Assembly (NCBI GenBank): GCA_963778375.1
Contig: CAVZTX010000006.1
Location: 1-64,000, forward strand
DNA from: CAVZTX01 sp963778375
GTDB lineage: Bacteria > Chloroflexota > Ktedonobacteria > Ktedonobacterales > Ktedonobacteraceae
DNA length: 64,000 nt
Reading direction: 5' to 3'
Positions 9,041-18,502 of the stretch are shown here, piece after piece. The stretch's first letter is position 1. The number at the start of each line of letters is the position of its first letter. The position numbers were made by a program, and so were the translations under genes. Under the pieces are notes generated by a model. That model did not search any database. It saw only the letters and a list, made by a program, of their open reading frames with translations, and was not told the origin of the DNA.

Positions 9041-10348
9041 ATGGCCAATAAGCAAAGAAAACGTCCCGGGAAATCTAAACCACCACAACCTCTAATTATA
9101 CCCCAGCAACCGCAATCAGGACAATCTCAACCTCAATCTGGGTCTCACCAATACTCTAAAAATCACTGGCGCCTGATCACGTTTTTTTTGCTTGTTCTAA
9201 TAGCCCTAGTATGGATTATTGCTAGTATTTTAAATGCTCCATCGGTGATCTATAACACTTTTTATGCTTTCTTCGCTGTGCTTGGAGTAATACCTGCTTG
9301 GCTCGCAAGCATTTCTCCTTTATCTCCTTCCAAAGGAACTAATAATGTGCCAAAGAATGTTAAAGAACTGTCCCTGAAGAACATATTACGAAATAGTAAA
9401 GTAAGGACAGGTGCAATCTTTGCGGTACTTCTTCTTATTGGCGTGATTTTAGCTACCTCATTTCTCCGTACTCCCCACCAAATTTCGACTCGAATCACAA
9501 CTCGAACCCCAACTCCAGTTTTTATACCAACTCCCACACCGACTCCCACAGCAACCCCAACTCCGGCTCCAACTCACCCCGTTATCGCTGTTACTAGTAA
9601 TTATCAACAAGGCGGATTTCCAGTCGGTGCTATCGCAACAACTTTCCAGGTCAATGGTAAGCAATTCTCTCCTTCAACTTCTATCACAATCTTCCTTGAT
9701 GGTGTTCCTGTTCCAGATAATACAAAACGGATAGTTAGTAATTCAATAGGCATTTTCGCTACTAGTTTAGCAGTGACTTCTGCTTGGAAGCTGGGATTAC
9801 ACCTTCTAACCGCTCAAGATACAAATAGAAATACAACACAAACTGGTATTAAAATAGTGATAGTGACACAAGGAGAAGCAGGAACTCCTGGGCCAAACGG
9901 CTCACCAACAGATGACGCTACCTTCACAGTTATTGCTAGTGTTCATAATCCTTCTAATGTTGGGTTTAGCATGATTTTGACGGTCTCTAACGGAATTGTA
10001 TGTGATAATGAAAGGGACAATGGCCAGCAACAAACAGGCACAGTAAATTTAGATAATGCGGAGACTGACACTTACACTGCGACTTACAAATGTAATGGCA
10101 TGTATAAAATGGGCAGATTAAGTTATACGGAGACGACTACAAGTATCTCATTTATGGTTGGCGATGACTCATGCTCAGGGAGCCCACCATATGTCAATCT
10201 CATGTTAATAGGTGTATTCATGAGTGATAATCAATTCGTTGGAACTTCTTCTTCGGATAGCTACAATATTGACTGTGGTTTTTTTCGTAGATCTTATAAT
10301 ATACCACCCTTTTCAGGGACTTGGACAGGAACAGTAAGCAATACTTGA
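9041..10348 (+). CDS. Membrane-anchored surface protein with Pro/Thr linker and IPT/TIG-like domain
   Basis: 435 aa, function unknown. A Pro/Gln-rich cytosolic N-terminus (residues 1-45) is followed by hydrophobic segments at about 47-68 and 75-90, a third at about 127-145, and a long TPTP-type linker (about 155-185). An extracellular beta-rich region then contains QVNGKQFSPSTSITIFLDG and DNTKRIVSNSIGIFATSL, typical of IPT/TIG-like bacterial surface domains. A short collagen-like GEAGTPGPNGSP hinge comes next, and the last ~120 aa contain four spaced cysteines that could form disulfides. Likely a cell-surface or spore/aerial-structure protein; this is inferred from architecture only. Confidence 0.75.
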   Translation: MANKQRKRPGKSKPPQPLIIPQQPQSGQSQPQSGSHQYSKNHWRLITFFLLVLIALVWIIASILNAPSVIYNTFYAFFAVLGVIPAWLASISPLSPSKGTNNVPKNVKELSLKNILRNSKVRTGAIFAVLLLIGVILATSFLRTPHQISTRITTRTPTPVFIPTPTPTPTATPTPAPTHPVIAVTSNYQQGGFPVGAIATTFQVNGKQFSPSTSITIFLDGVPVPDNTKRIVSNSIGIFATSLAVTSAWKLGLHLLTAQDTNRNTTQTGIKIVIVTQGEAGTPGPNGSPTDDATFTVIASVHNPSNVGFSMILTVSNGIVCDNERDNGQQQTGTVNLDNAETDTYTATYKCNGMYKMGRLSYTETTTSISFMVGDDSCSGSPPYVNLMLIGVFMSDNQFVGTSSSDSYNIDCGFFRRSYNIPPFSGTWTGTVSNT

Positions 10349-10708
10349 TATTATATGTTCAAGTTACAAGCTAAAACTGTATCAGATTTTAGTTTGTACT
10401 CGCTAAAACTGTACCAACGAAATATGCTTCCTATATCGCAGAATGGCGCGTATACGACGCTCGAAAACTTGATCTGGGGCTATCGGCTCTTACAATTCCT
10501 ACCCTCTAGTATGAAAATTTGTAGGTCATGGGATAGTGTTGGATTTGTAGGATACATTTGCCTACTACTCCGCTAAATGCCAGGCAGCTAGAATATCACT
10601 ATTTCAAGCGTATAGATCAGTCCAAAGGAGACGAGCAACCAATTTGAAGACAACTGACTAGCAATACCAGGAGGTCGTCCCACAGTTCTCTCATTTGACG
10701 TTTATAGA
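10349..10708. other. Intergenic stretch
   Basis: 360 bases between the surface-protein gene and the MarR-like tail of the exporter. A 12-base direct repeat GCTAAAACTGTA occurs at about 10371 and 10403. A 73-codon open frame starting at 10355 has no family features and no ribosome site. Nothing else seen. Confidence 0.5.
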
Positions 10709-10942
10709 TCAACTGCGTGTGCTGACTAACTCTGGGCTGGTATCTGTGCTGAGGAGTCCAGTTGCTACGCGGCGAAGGAGCGTGGCAAGTTCTGCTTCCT
10801 GTTCGGGGGACCAGCCGTCTAGAAGTTCGGCAAGGCTGTCGTGATGGGCGGTGGCTAGTTTGTTGAACGTTTGCTGTCCGGCAGGGGTGAGTTGAAGTTG
10901 ACCTGCTGCCTGTCCATCTGCTTGTGGCGTTACTGTGATCAA
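10709..10942 (-). CDS. MarR-like winged-helix C-terminal segment of the MFS exporter (frame-broken)
   Basis: 77 aa that complete a MarR-type domain begun at the end of the upstream exporter frame: the beta wing LITVTPQADGQAAGQLQLTP, then GQQTFNKLATAHHDSLAELL and the dimerisation helix LATLLRRVATGLL. The exporter stops at SLTQKD, while MarR proteins normally read on as QKGLI at this point. One missing G in AAGGATTGATC explains the break. Alternatively the overlapping TTGA could reinitiate translation at TTG. Confidence 0.7.
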   Translation of the reverse strand: MITVTPQADGQAAGQLQLTPAGQQTFNKLATAHHDSLAELLDGWSPEQEAELATLLRRVATGLLSTDTSPELVSTRS

Positions 10943-12729
10943 TCCTTCTGGGTAAGGGATTCTATGGAAGGACGAAGTTTTTCGTCTGGCACACTGAGCC
11001 GCTTTGCCAGGTTGTCCTGGGAGATGGGCTGTTGTTCCTGGATGCGGAATAGGAGCCAGCAGGAGAGCGGATCGAGGGCAACTCCGGCACGGTCCGCGAG
11101 GCGGCGATAGATGAGGTACATGCTGTCACGGCTTGCCAGCACATGAAGCGCCCGTTCGATCTCATCCTGCGAAGAGCGGGCTGCTGGCATGGCGAAGGTA
11201 TGTCCGACGTCGGTCGCCTGGGCTGTCGTGCGAAGTCGTACCTCGGGTAGGAGCCAGGTCAGTAGAAATGCGACGGCGGCGATTGGCGCGGCTACCAGGA
11301 AAACCGTTGTGAGTGATTGCGCATACGCATGCACAAACTCAACGCGTAGGGCTGACGGCAGCCGCTGGATTGCGGCAGCATTCTCCCCGTTGCTTATATT
11401 AAAACCAGGTGGTAATGAGGAGGCGAGAGAAGAAAGATGGGAAGCAAGCAAGTTGGAGAAGATAGCGCCAAAGATGGCTGTTCCGAACGAGCCGCCAATA
11501 GAGCGGAAGAAGGTTGCGCCGGATGTAGCTGCGCCAAGATTACGGTAATCAACGGCGTTTTGTACGGCGATCACCAGCACCTGCATGACCAGCCCTAATC
11601 CTAGCCCGAGCACAAGCATATACAGTGAGGAGACGAGAATGCTTGTTTGCTCATTCATGCGCGAAAGCAGGAACAGGCCAAGCACCATTAATGCAGTCCC
11701 GACAATCGGAAAGGCCTTGTATCGACCCCGACGCGTGATGAGCTGGCCGCTGGTGATAGAGGTAGTAAGAACACCAAGCATGAGCGGCACCATGCGCAGG
11801 CCAGAAATGGTGGGCGATGCACCATTGACCACCTGGAGAAACAGTGGTAGATAGGTTGTCGCGCCAAAGAGGGCAAACCCGACTATAAATCCAATCGCAC
11901 AGGCGAGTGAGAAGACTGCCGTGCGGAAGAGTTCCAGCGGCAACACAGGTTCGGCAGCATGCTGCTCAGCGATGATAAAGCCGATGGTGAGGACTACTGC
12001 CGCGATGGCGAGAAGAATAATGGGGGCTGATCCCCAGGCATAGACGGTACCACCAAGGGTGGTGAGCAGTACAAGGCTGGTTGCCGCGGCAGCCAGCAGA
12101 ACGGTGCCGAGATAGTCAATCGTGTGGTGACCTCGTTGACCTGTGGCTGGTAGGGCAACGGCAATCACGCCAAGAGCAATTATGCCAATGGGAAGATTGA
12201 TATAGAAGACCCAGCGCCAGGAGAGGGTATCGACAAAAAATCCGCCAAGTAGGGGTCCGGCGACGCTTGAGAAACCGTACACTGCACCAAACACGCCCTG
12301 ATAGCGTCCACGCTCACGGGGAGAGACGACATCGGCAATAATAGCCTGGGCGAGAACAATCAGTCCACCTCCGCCCAGCCCTTGCAGTGCGCGAAAAATA
12401 ATGAGTTCGGCCATGTTCTGGCTGATACCACACAGGGCAGAACCGACGAGGAAGAGGACAATCGTCATCTGGAAGAGGCGTTTACGCCCGTAGAGATCAC
12501 CCAGTTTGCCCCAGAGCGGTGTGGAAGCAGTTGAGGCAAGTAAGTACCCCGTGACTACCCATGACAACTGATTCAGCCCACCAAGATCGCTGACAATCGT
12601 TGGCAAGGCAGTTGCTACAACCGTCTGGTCGAGTGACGCGATCAACATTCCGAGCATAAGCCCGCTGAATACTATCCATACCCTGCGCTTATCTGCTGTT
12701 TGCTCAACATGTGCCTGCGCTACAGACAT
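10939..12729 (-). CDS. DHA2/EmrB-type MFS drug exporter with C-terminal MarR-like domain
   Basis: About 596 aa with 14 predicted membrane segments. The start is MSVAQAHVEQTADKRRVW. Signatures are the motif-C-like antiporter region, SWVVTGYLLASTASTPLWGKL in the first loop (motif A region GKLGDLYGRKRLF) and GAVYGFSSVAGPLLGGFFVD. These fit proton-driven multidrug efflux. After the last membrane helix (LTWLLPEV) a soluble tail of about 80 residues begins a winged helix (YRRLADRAGVALDPLSCWLL, ISQDNLAKRLSVPDEKLRP) that continues in the next frame. ATG 12729 is chosen over GTG 12738 because AAAGGAG lies 8 nt upstream. It is divergent from the kinase genes. Confidence 0.9.
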   Translation of the reverse strand: MSVAQAHVEQTADKRRVWIVFSGLMLGMLIASLDQTVVATALPTIVSDLGGLNQLSWVVTGYLLASTASTPLWGKLGDLYGRKRLFQMTIVLFLVGSALCGISQNMAELIIFRALQGLGGGGLIVLAQAIIADVVSPRERGRYQGVFGAVYGFSSVAGPLLGGFFVDTLSWRWVFYINLPIGIIALGVIAVALPATGQRGHHTIDYLGTVLLAAAATSLVLLTTLGGTVYAWGSAPIILLAIAAVVLTIGFIIAEQHAAEPVLPLELFRTAVFSLACAIGFIVGFALFGATTYLPLFLQVVNGASPTISGLRMVPLMLGVLTTSITSGQLITRRGRYKAFPIVGTALMVLGLFLLSRMNEQTSILVSSLYMLVLGLGLGLVMQVLVIAVQNAVDYRNLGAATSGATFFRSIGGSFGTAIFGAIFSNLLASHLSSLASSLPPGFNISNGENAAAIQRLPSALRVEFVHAYAQSLTTVFLVAAPIAAVAFLLTWLLPEVRLRTTAQATDVGHTFAMPAARSSQDEIERALHVLASRDSMYLIYRRLADRAGVALDPLSCWLLFRIQEQQPISQDNLAKRLSVPDEKLRPSIESLTQKD

Positions 12730-12738
12730 GATATGCAC

Positions 12739-13041
12739 TCCTTTTTAGCAGACAGAGTTTTATCAGAAAGGTTGAATACTACGGGCTTGTTAAAAATAAC
12801 TTTCCGTGTTGCTGGTAATACGATTGCTTGCGCTTGTTTGAAGACAGGAGGTTATTTCTTTAGATATCAGAATGAAATGCTTAACCTTCCGGCAAAGCCA
12901 GTTTGGAAAATTGTATCACACGGGAAAATATTCGTAGACATGGCATGCGCAAAACCTAAAAACAACCTGTCTCCAATTTACATAAGCGAACGTGTAAAGC
13001 TATAGAAAGTATAAAGAAGATGAAGAGAAATGTAGAGATAC
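12739..13041. other. Divergent promoter region between the exporter and the kinase genes
   Basis: About 300 bases, AT-rich, shared by two divergent genes and so expected to hold both promoters. I see no unambiguous -35/-10 pair or clear operator. An open frame at 12700-13005 is not gene-like. Confidence 0.45.
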
Positions 13042-13503
13042 ATGTTAACGCTGGAACAAACAACGCTAGGACACTATCGCCTGCTACGCCGCTTGTGTCG
13101 AGGGGGCATGTCAGAAGTGTACCTGGCCCACGACGAACAAGAAGATCGCGATGTAGCAATTAAGGTGGTTAGTAGCCACTATGGCGATCTCGTGGAACGG
13201 CTTCAACGCGAAGCACAAGCAATTCGCGCATTGAATCATGAAGCAATTCTTCCAATCCTGGATTATGGTGAGGAAGGTTCGTGGCAGTATCTTGTGATGC
13301 CTTATATGGAGCATGGTAATTTACGTGCGAAACTGGCAAATGGTCCCTTGTCACTTGAAGAGGCGGGAATAATCCTCAAACAAATCGCAGGCGCTTTGCA
13401 GTGCGCACACGATCATGGCATTCTCCACCGGGATATTAAGCCCTCAAATATTTTGCTTGGGGATGAGCAGCGAGGTATATCTGGCGGATTTTGGTCTGGC
13501 TAA
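13042..13503 (+). CDS. Ser/Thr protein kinase, N-terminal lobe (frame-broken)
   Basis: PknB-type kinase front half. The glycine loop reads LCRGGMSEVYLA, with Cys where the paralogue next door has the first loop Gly. The VAIKVV lysine is present, and the catalytic loop reads LHRDIKPSNILLGDE. The frame then fails before the DFG motif. Removing one G from GCGAGGTAT at about 13474 gives DEQR-VYLADFGLA, matching the intact paralogue at 14506. ATG 13042 has only a weak ribosome site. Confidence 0.88.
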   Translation: MLTLEQTTLGHYRLLRRLCRGGMSEVYLAHDEQEDRDVAIKVVSSHYGDLVERLQREAQAIRALNHEAILPILDYGEEGSWQYLVMPYMEHGNLRAKLANGPLSLEEAGIILKQIAGALQCAHDHGILHRDIKPSNILLGDEQRGISGGFWSG

Positions 13504-14389
13504 GGGGGTAGACCAGCAGGAGAGGGATATCACCCAAACTGGATGTTTGATTGGTACACCTGAGTATATGGCTCCCGAACTGGCGGAAGAAGCTTTCAGT
13601 AAGAGCTGCGATATCTATGCGCTGGGTGTATTGCTCTATCAGATGGTTACGGGGCAGATGCCGTTTACGGGCAGCACACCTTTGTCGGTGTACTGGAAAC
13701 ACATTCAAGAGCAGCCAGTCGTTCCTTCGCTTCTCAACCCGGCCATCCCGCATTCTGTCGAGGAGGTTATCCTCTGTGCACTGGAAAAGGATCCACGGCG
13801 ACGCTTTTCGAGTGCAAAGGAATTGGCCGATGCCTATTTGCAGGCAATTCATGGCGCTCCCACAAAACCTATCAGGATACGTGTGTTGCCATTGGTGCAA
13901 GGAGGGTTGGTTGATACATCGGTAGTTGGTATGTTACATCGTTCGGGAGGGATGATGGGAGCGCGGCACAATAGTTCGAGGATGCTTGCGGTTGCAGTCC
14001 TGTGCGTTTTTATGGTTGTGTCTTCGCTCTCGCTTGGCTTTTTCGTCTCGCAAAGGGAGGGGCAGGATAAGGCATCTGGAATTCTGGGAGCAAGCGTGCA
14101 ATTGCCACTCCTCGAGAAGACGCAACAGAGAAATCCTACTCCTACGCTGGGGGAGCCTCCAACCACATCGGTGATTGAAGATGCTAATAATGCACAGTCG
14201 CTTCCAGTGCATGTGCAAGGGCCACCAAGGAAAACGCCGCAGAATCAGAGACCGAACCATAAACCTAAGCACCACAAGGGAGATGCAACAAGCCCAACGC
14301 TTAAGTGCGGATCTGTGCCTATAGGAATAGACTTAGAATGCGGACCAAATTCTAACGGCGTTGAGAGTGGTGCTCCGGTTCTAGGTTGA
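13475..14389 (+). CDS. Ser/Thr protein kinase, C-terminal lobe and membrane tail (continuation)
   Basis: Completes the kinase begun at 13042 (about 449 aa together). VYLADFGLAKGVDQQ carries DFG; TGCLIGTPEYMAPELAEEAF is the activation segment; DIYALGVLLYQMVTGQMPF follows. The kinase domain ends near LADAYLQAI. A transmembrane segment (MLAVAVLCVFMVVSSLSLGF) and a short Pro/Asn-rich extracytoplasmic tail end with two cysteines (LKCGSVPIGIDLECG). The tail lacks the large sensor-like domain of the following paralogue. Confidence 0.86.
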   Translation, partial: VYLADFGLAKGVDQQERDITQTGCLIGTPEYMAPELAEEAFSKSCDIYALGVLLYQMVTGQMPFTGSTPLSVYWKHIQEQPVVPSLLNPAIPHSVEEVILCALEKDPRRRFSSAKELADAYLQAIHGAPTKPIRIRVLPLVQGGLVDTSVVGMLHRSGGMMGARHNSSRMLAVAVLCVFMVVSSLSLGFFVSQREGQDKASGILGASVQLPLLEKTQQRNPTPTLGEPPTTSVIEDANNAQSLPVHVQGPPRKTPQNQRPNHKPKHHKGDATSPTLKCGSVPIGIDLECGPNSNGVESGAPVLG

Positions 14390-14505
14390 CATTCATTGAT
14401 GGAGGTGCCTATACTGCCTCCAAAGGTGCTCATCGAACGGATACCCAATAGGGTTCTTTTACCCAGCAAGCTATGCTAATTTGAAGGATTAGAGAAGTTG
14501 AGGAA

Positions 14506-16629
14506 ATGCCCGGACTAGAAGGAACAACTTTAGGCCGCTATCGTCTTATGCGCCGTTTAGGGCGGGGTGGTATGTCAGAGGTCTATCTCGCCTATGATGA
14601 GAGCATGCACCGTGAAGTCGCGATCAAAGTGGTCAGCGGCAGCTATGCCGATTATCTCGCACGCTTTCAACGCGAGGCCGAGGCCATAGGAAGGTTACAT
14701 CACGATCATATTTTGCCCGCCTATGATTATGGTGAAGAGGGGCCGTGGCATTATCTCGTGATGCCGTATATAGGGCATGGCACGTTACGTGATCGGCTAG
14801 AAAGTGGGCCTTTGACGCTGGAGGATGCTGGGGAGATGCTTGAGCAGGTTGCCAGCGCTTTACAGGCTGCTCATGACGCGGGCATTGTGCACCGTGACAT
14901 CAAGCCTTCAAATATTCTGCTACGCGACGACCACTATTCCTATCTTGCTGATTTTGGGCTGGCGAAGGCGTTGGAAGGTGGAAATGATCTGACACTGACG
15001 GGGACCTTGCTCGGAACCCCTGAATATATGTCCCCCGAACTGTCGGAAGGTCCCGCAACTACGACGAGTGATTTGTATGCGCTCGGTATTTTGCTTTATG
15101 AAATGGTGACCGGTCGGGTGCCATTTAGCGGCGAGACACCTATCGCAGTCTACTGGAAACAGATTCGAGAACAGCCGACACCGCCATCCCGTCTCCAACC
15201 AGATCTTCCTCGCTCGATCGAGCAGATCATTCTACGGTCGTTGGAGAAAGACCCGAGCCGTCGCTATCCAACGGCTGTGGCTCTGGCTCAGGCCTATTTA
15301 ACCGCGCTTGCACAAATTGGACGTGCAAGGATGGATATATGGTCAGCCGAGGATCGTTTCTATCAAGATGAAATGCCATTAAGCTACGATACGACAAGAA
15401 TTCAAGAGACCGATTCATCGGCGATGGGCACAATCAATCGGCCCCTCTATTATCCGGGTGGCAATGCTTTGCCACAAGAAGAGAAGTTGGTGCTGCCGGG
15501 CAATCCGTTGGATGAGCCAACTGCTATTCCTGCGGCAAGAAATAGGAGTGGGATTCGCAATAGAATCAGCACCTCCTTTAGAAGAAATCGGTTCAGATCG
15601 GCTGCTTCGCAGATGCCTGGACAGACGAGAAGAGGAGCAGTGTGGGAAGCGCGGGAAACACCTGATTGGGCCGAAGATGCGGCAGCGCAAACAATAGTGC
15701 AGCCGCCAGTTAGACCTATACCACAGCAATCGGCTTATCCAACGCCTCCTGCTTACCCACAAGCGGGCATAAGGCCTTCCCCTGCGATCAATGCCGCTCC
15801 TGCCCCTACGAGTCGTCCCCCGCAACGATCTACACCACCTCGTCGGCGACGCAGGCCCAGCCCTACATACATTGGTGGCATCGTGGGAATAGTCGTGTTA
15901 GCGCTACTCATCATCGGTACTATCATTGGCTTAGCTGCTGCCTCTCATAGCACGAATTCGCAGCAGGGTACGGCAACATCGACCGTATCAACTAACGCTA
16001 GTGGGACCGCTGGTGCTGTCAACACAAGTGGGACGCAGCAGGCCCAGGCCAGTGCTACTGCCGGAGTTGCACTTACAGTTGTCAGTGGCACACCGACCTA
16101 TGCGGACCCACTCAGCAGCAACCGCAACGGTTGGTCGAATGACGGTGCGCATTGTGCCTTTCTCTATGGAACCTATCACGTTCTGGTACAACAGCCGAAC
16201 TTTCTTCAGCTCTGTAAGACGAGCGCGTTCATCATAAATAATGACGCAATTTCGGTGAATGTCTCGTTGCTCTCGGGGGATAACGTAGGCATGATTTTCC
16301 GCGTCAACGGCACGCAATTTTATGATTTTGAGATTAACAGAGCAGGGGAGTTTTTCTTCCGCCGTCATGATGCGGGCACAGGAGCAAATTACCAGTATCT
16401 GATTTCCTCTACAAAAAGCAGTGCCATTGCTTCCGGCAATGCAGTGAATAACTTGCTTGTCATTGCCAATGGCAGCGATTTCATGCTCTACATCAATGGA
16501 ACGTTCGTTGGAGAGCAGCAGGATAACACCTATAGCAGCGGGCAGATCGGTTTAGTTGCCGGAACACTTCCGACCAGTATCAGCGCTGAGGGTAGCTTCT
16601 CTAACCTTAAGGTGTATAAAGTTTCATGA
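14506..16629 (+). CDS. Transmembrane Ser/Thr protein kinase with extracytoplasmic LamG/DUF1080-like domain
   Basis: 707 aa, intact. The kinase domain covers about residues 12-270: glycine loop LGRGGMSEVYLA, Lys41 in VAIKVV, HRDIKPSNILL, YLADFGLAK, GTPEYMSPELSEG. A long Pro/Arg-rich linker follows (about 370-460), then one membrane helix (IGGIVGIVVLALLIIGTIIG), then a Ser/Thr-rich stalk. The C-terminal ~180 aa beta-sandwich (YADPLSSNRNGWSNDG, GMIFRVNGTQFYDFEI, LLVIANGSDFMLYINGTFVG) has the look of a concanavalin/LamG or DUF1080 carbohydrate-binding fold. It probably senses a wall or sugar signal outside and phosphorylates inside. It is a tandem paralogue of 13042-14389. Its TGA abuts the stop of the converging gene (TCATGA). 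Confidence 0.93.
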   Translation: MPGLEGTTLGRYRLMRRLGRGGMSEVYLAYDESMHREVAIKVVSGSYADYLARFQREAEAIGRLHHDHILPAYDYGEEGPWHYLVMPYIGHGTLRDRLESGPLTLEDAGEMLEQVASALQAAHDAGIVHRDIKPSNILLRDDHYSYLADFGLAKALEGGNDLTLTGTLLGTPEYMSPELSEGPATTTSDLYALGILLYEMVTGRVPFSGETPIAVYWKQIREQPTPPSRLQPDLPRSIEQIILRSLEKDPSRRYPTAVALAQAYLTALAQIGRARMDIWSAEDRFYQDEMPLSYDTTRIQETDSSAMGTINRPLYYPGGNALPQEEKLVLPGNPLDEPTAIPAARNRSGIRNRISTSFRRNRFRSAASQMPGQTRRGAVWEARETPDWAEDAAAQTIVQPPVRPIPQQSAYPTPPAYPQAGIRPSPAINAAPAPTSRPPQRSTPPRRRRRPSPTYIGGIVGIVVLALLIIGTIIGLAAASHSTNSQQGTATSTVSTNASGTAGAVNTSGTQQAQASATAGVALTVVSGTPTYADPLSSNRNGWSNDGAHCAFLYGTYHVLVQQPNFLQLCKTSAFIINNDAISVNVSLLSGDNVGMIFRVNGTQFYDFEINRAGEFFFRRHDAGTGANYQYLISSTKSSAIASGNAVNNLLVIANGSDFMLYINGTFVGEQQDNTYSSGQIGLVAGTLPTSISAEGSFSNLKVYKVS

Positions 16630-17841
16630 GAGCGCATTCGCGATTTGCAAAATCTGATCCTTGCTCAGATTGCCAGCAATGCGAATGCCTACGCCACTTT
16701 CCGTCCATGCAAGCGTTGTCGTGCTATTCTCCGTCGAAAGCGTGCCAGTTGTTCCACGTATACTGACCTGCTGGCCTGGGATATTGGGCAGGTTTGCAAG
16801 CGGTTTCCCTTCAGCAATGGTGAAGTTCATGCTGCTCATTGAGTAGTTTAGTGTGTAAATCTGGTTTCCAGGTGAGCCGAGGGCATCCACTCCCTGAAGC
16901 TGGTATGCCGTTTGAGAGCCTGGAATGCTGAACAGATGATAACCGGCCTGCTGTTCCGCCTGTGCAAGCGTTAGTGAGGTTCCATCGGAAGTTGAAGGCT
17001 GCTGTTGTAGAGGCAGAATTTTTGCACCGGTAGGTGGGACGAAGGTAAAGGTGCTGTCGGGTATGGGGGCATTGAGGACTAATGTGGGTAGATTCAAGGT
17101 TACCTGGCCAAGACCTCCAACGTTCAGGTTTACCTGCAAGGGGAGCATTGTGGTCTTATCGATATAGATATCACCATCGTAGTTGAAATTAGCAGGTTCT
17201 GCTGAGCCTGTTGTCGATGCCTGGCTTACTGTAGCTGTGGGCTTTGTAGCGTTCGATTGCCCCGACGGAACGACATGGATATCATAGGCAGTGTGTCCAT
17301 TTATGTTTGTCGATGAAGCAGTGAGCGTTGCATCGCTATGTGTAAAGATGGTCTGTACTAGATTCAAGATAAATTGAGTCTGCCCACCGGCGTCGGAATT
17401 TGATCCAGTAGTCCCGTTCATGGGAACTGGTCCTGTATAAACAACATTCTTCAGCGGGTCATATTGCCAGATTTGCTTGCCGTCGGTGACGATTATCGAC
17501 CCTGTTGGAATTTGTGCAACCGATGATGAAAGTACAACGGTGCGATATTTATCAGGTGCTACGTTCCATATCTCGGTGTTGAGGGTTCCGCTGAAAGCAG
17601 TGCCCTGGAGGGTGATATTGAAAATGCCATGCAGGGTTTTTGCCGTGGTGAGTTTTTGCGCTACCTGTGCCAGCAATTGCTGGCCCTGCGCAGGTATCGG
17701 CGTCGGAGATGGCGTGGGTTTCGTTTGTACCTGTGAAGTTCCAGAGCCTCCACAGGCTACGAGTAAAAAAATGCATAGGATGGCGAGAGATTTTATGGCA
17801 AGCATCAATGCTTTTATGATTCTCTGACGAAGGATAGGCAT
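16624..17841 (-). CDS. Lipoprotein, LolA/LppX-like outer-surface family
   Basis: 405 aa exported lipoprotein. The signal ends in the lipobox LLVAC followed by GGSGTS. A Pro/Thr linker follows, then a beta-rich domain: QQLLAQVAQKLTTAKTLHG, IWQYDPLKNVVYTGPV, NFNYDGDIYIDKTTMLPLQ. This pattern is typical of LolA-like/LprG-like lipid-handling or MucB/RseB-type folds. The C-terminal ~90 aa (LFSIPGSQTAYQLQGVDALG onward) resembles the DUF4367 fold often attached to such proteins. The start at 17841 follows AAAGGAGT; a longer frame reaches 17895. It is last in the minus-strand run with the YtkA-like, Rieske and sigma genes, so it may belong to the same envelope-response set. Confidence 0.82.
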   Translation of the reverse strand: MPILRQRIIKALMLAIKSLAILCIFLLVACGGSGTSQVQTKPTPSPTPIPAQGQQLLAQVAQKLTTAKTLHGIFNITLQGTAFSGTLNTEIWNVAPDKYRTVVLSSSVAQIPTGSIIVTDGKQIWQYDPLKNVVYTGPVPMNGTTGSNSDAGGQTQFILNLVQTIFTHSDATLTASSTNINGHTAYDIHVVPSGQSNATKPTATVSQASTTGSAEPANFNYDGDIYIDKTTMLPLQVNLNVGGLGQVTLNLPTLVLNAPIPDSTFTFVPPTGAKILPLQQQPSTSDGTSLTLAQAEQQAGYHLFSIPGSQTAYQLQGVDALGSPGNQIYTLNYSMSSMNFTIAEGKPLANLPNIPGQQVSIRGTTGTLSTENSTTTLAWTESGVGIRIAGNLSKDQILQIANALS

Positions 17842-17965
17842 CGGATACTCCTTTATATCAACAGATGTTACTGTTTTGTTCATCGGGCCATTCATTTTAC
17901 AACATTTAGGACGGAAATATGGTAAGCGCGATTATGAAGTTTACCAACCACTATCGATCTTGATT

Positions 17966-17994
17966 TGTCATGCTTCGCTTCGCTCAGGATGACA
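17966..17994. repeat. Palindromic repeat, family B copy 1
   Basis: TGTCATGCTTCGCTTCGCTC AGGATGACA: TGTCAT and ATGACA arms around a GC-rich centre. It lies between the lipoprotein and YtkA-like genes and may act as a transcript hairpin. Confidence 0.65.
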
Positions 17995-18030
17995 GTAGTG
18001 GCTTTGCCCGTTAAAATTCATCATCGCGTC

Positions 18031-18462
18031 CTATTGAGCTGTTATCTCGAATGTTGTGCTGGCAGATGGCGTTCCGGGTGAGGTGATGAGGACCTGAACT
18101 TGCCAGAGGCCACTCATGGGAAATTGAACAGAGGCGAGATAGAGGCCGTTGCCCTGAGAGTGAGCCTGTATCTGGTCGATGCCCATATCCATTGCTTGCA
18201 TGGTACTTTGAAGAGTTATGTGCAGGTTGGAGGTGGGTTGCTGCGAACTAGTGAGCAGGACTTGTAGCGAGAGTGTCGTAGGACCTGTTGTGGGAGGTGG
18301 ATTAGGCGAGACTTGCAGTGTAACCGAGTAAGGACCAGCTTGCTTCAATTGCACGGGAGCAGTAGGGTTGTGAGGGGTATCGTTGGCGGCAATCGTCCCA
18401 AGCCAGGTGAGGAGTATGAGGAAAGCGACGCCAAGCGCAATTGCTAACAAACCTCGCCTCAT
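18031..18462 (-). CDS. YtkA/FixH-like exported protein
   Basis: 143 aa with an N-terminal signal anchor (residues 5-26, LAIALGVAFLILLTWLGTIA) and an immunoglobulin-like domain. The family features are GPYSVTLQVSPNPP, a Met/Asp-rich centre (TMQAMDMGIDQIQ), and LYLASVQFPMSGLWQVQV near the end. YtkA/FixH-type domains are found beside copper and respiratory proteins; a copper or redox role is inferred. It lies 40 bp downstream of the Rieske gene and is probably cotranscribed with it. Confidence 0.8.
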   Translation of the reverse strand: MRRGLLAIALGVAFLILLTWLGTIAANDTPHNPTAPVQLKQAGPYSVTLQVSPNPPPTTGPTTLSLQVLLTSSQQPTSNLHITLQSTMQAMDMGIDQIQAHSQGNGLYLASVQFPMSGLWQVQVLITSPGTPSASTTFEITAQ

Positions 18463-18502
18463 TTTTGACTCACAGGCACTTTCACAAACACGTTACTATC
18501 CT

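Noticed and set aside
10355..10576. 73-codon frame after the surface-protein gene
   Set aside because: No ribosome site or motif; composition like the surrounding intergenic DNA.
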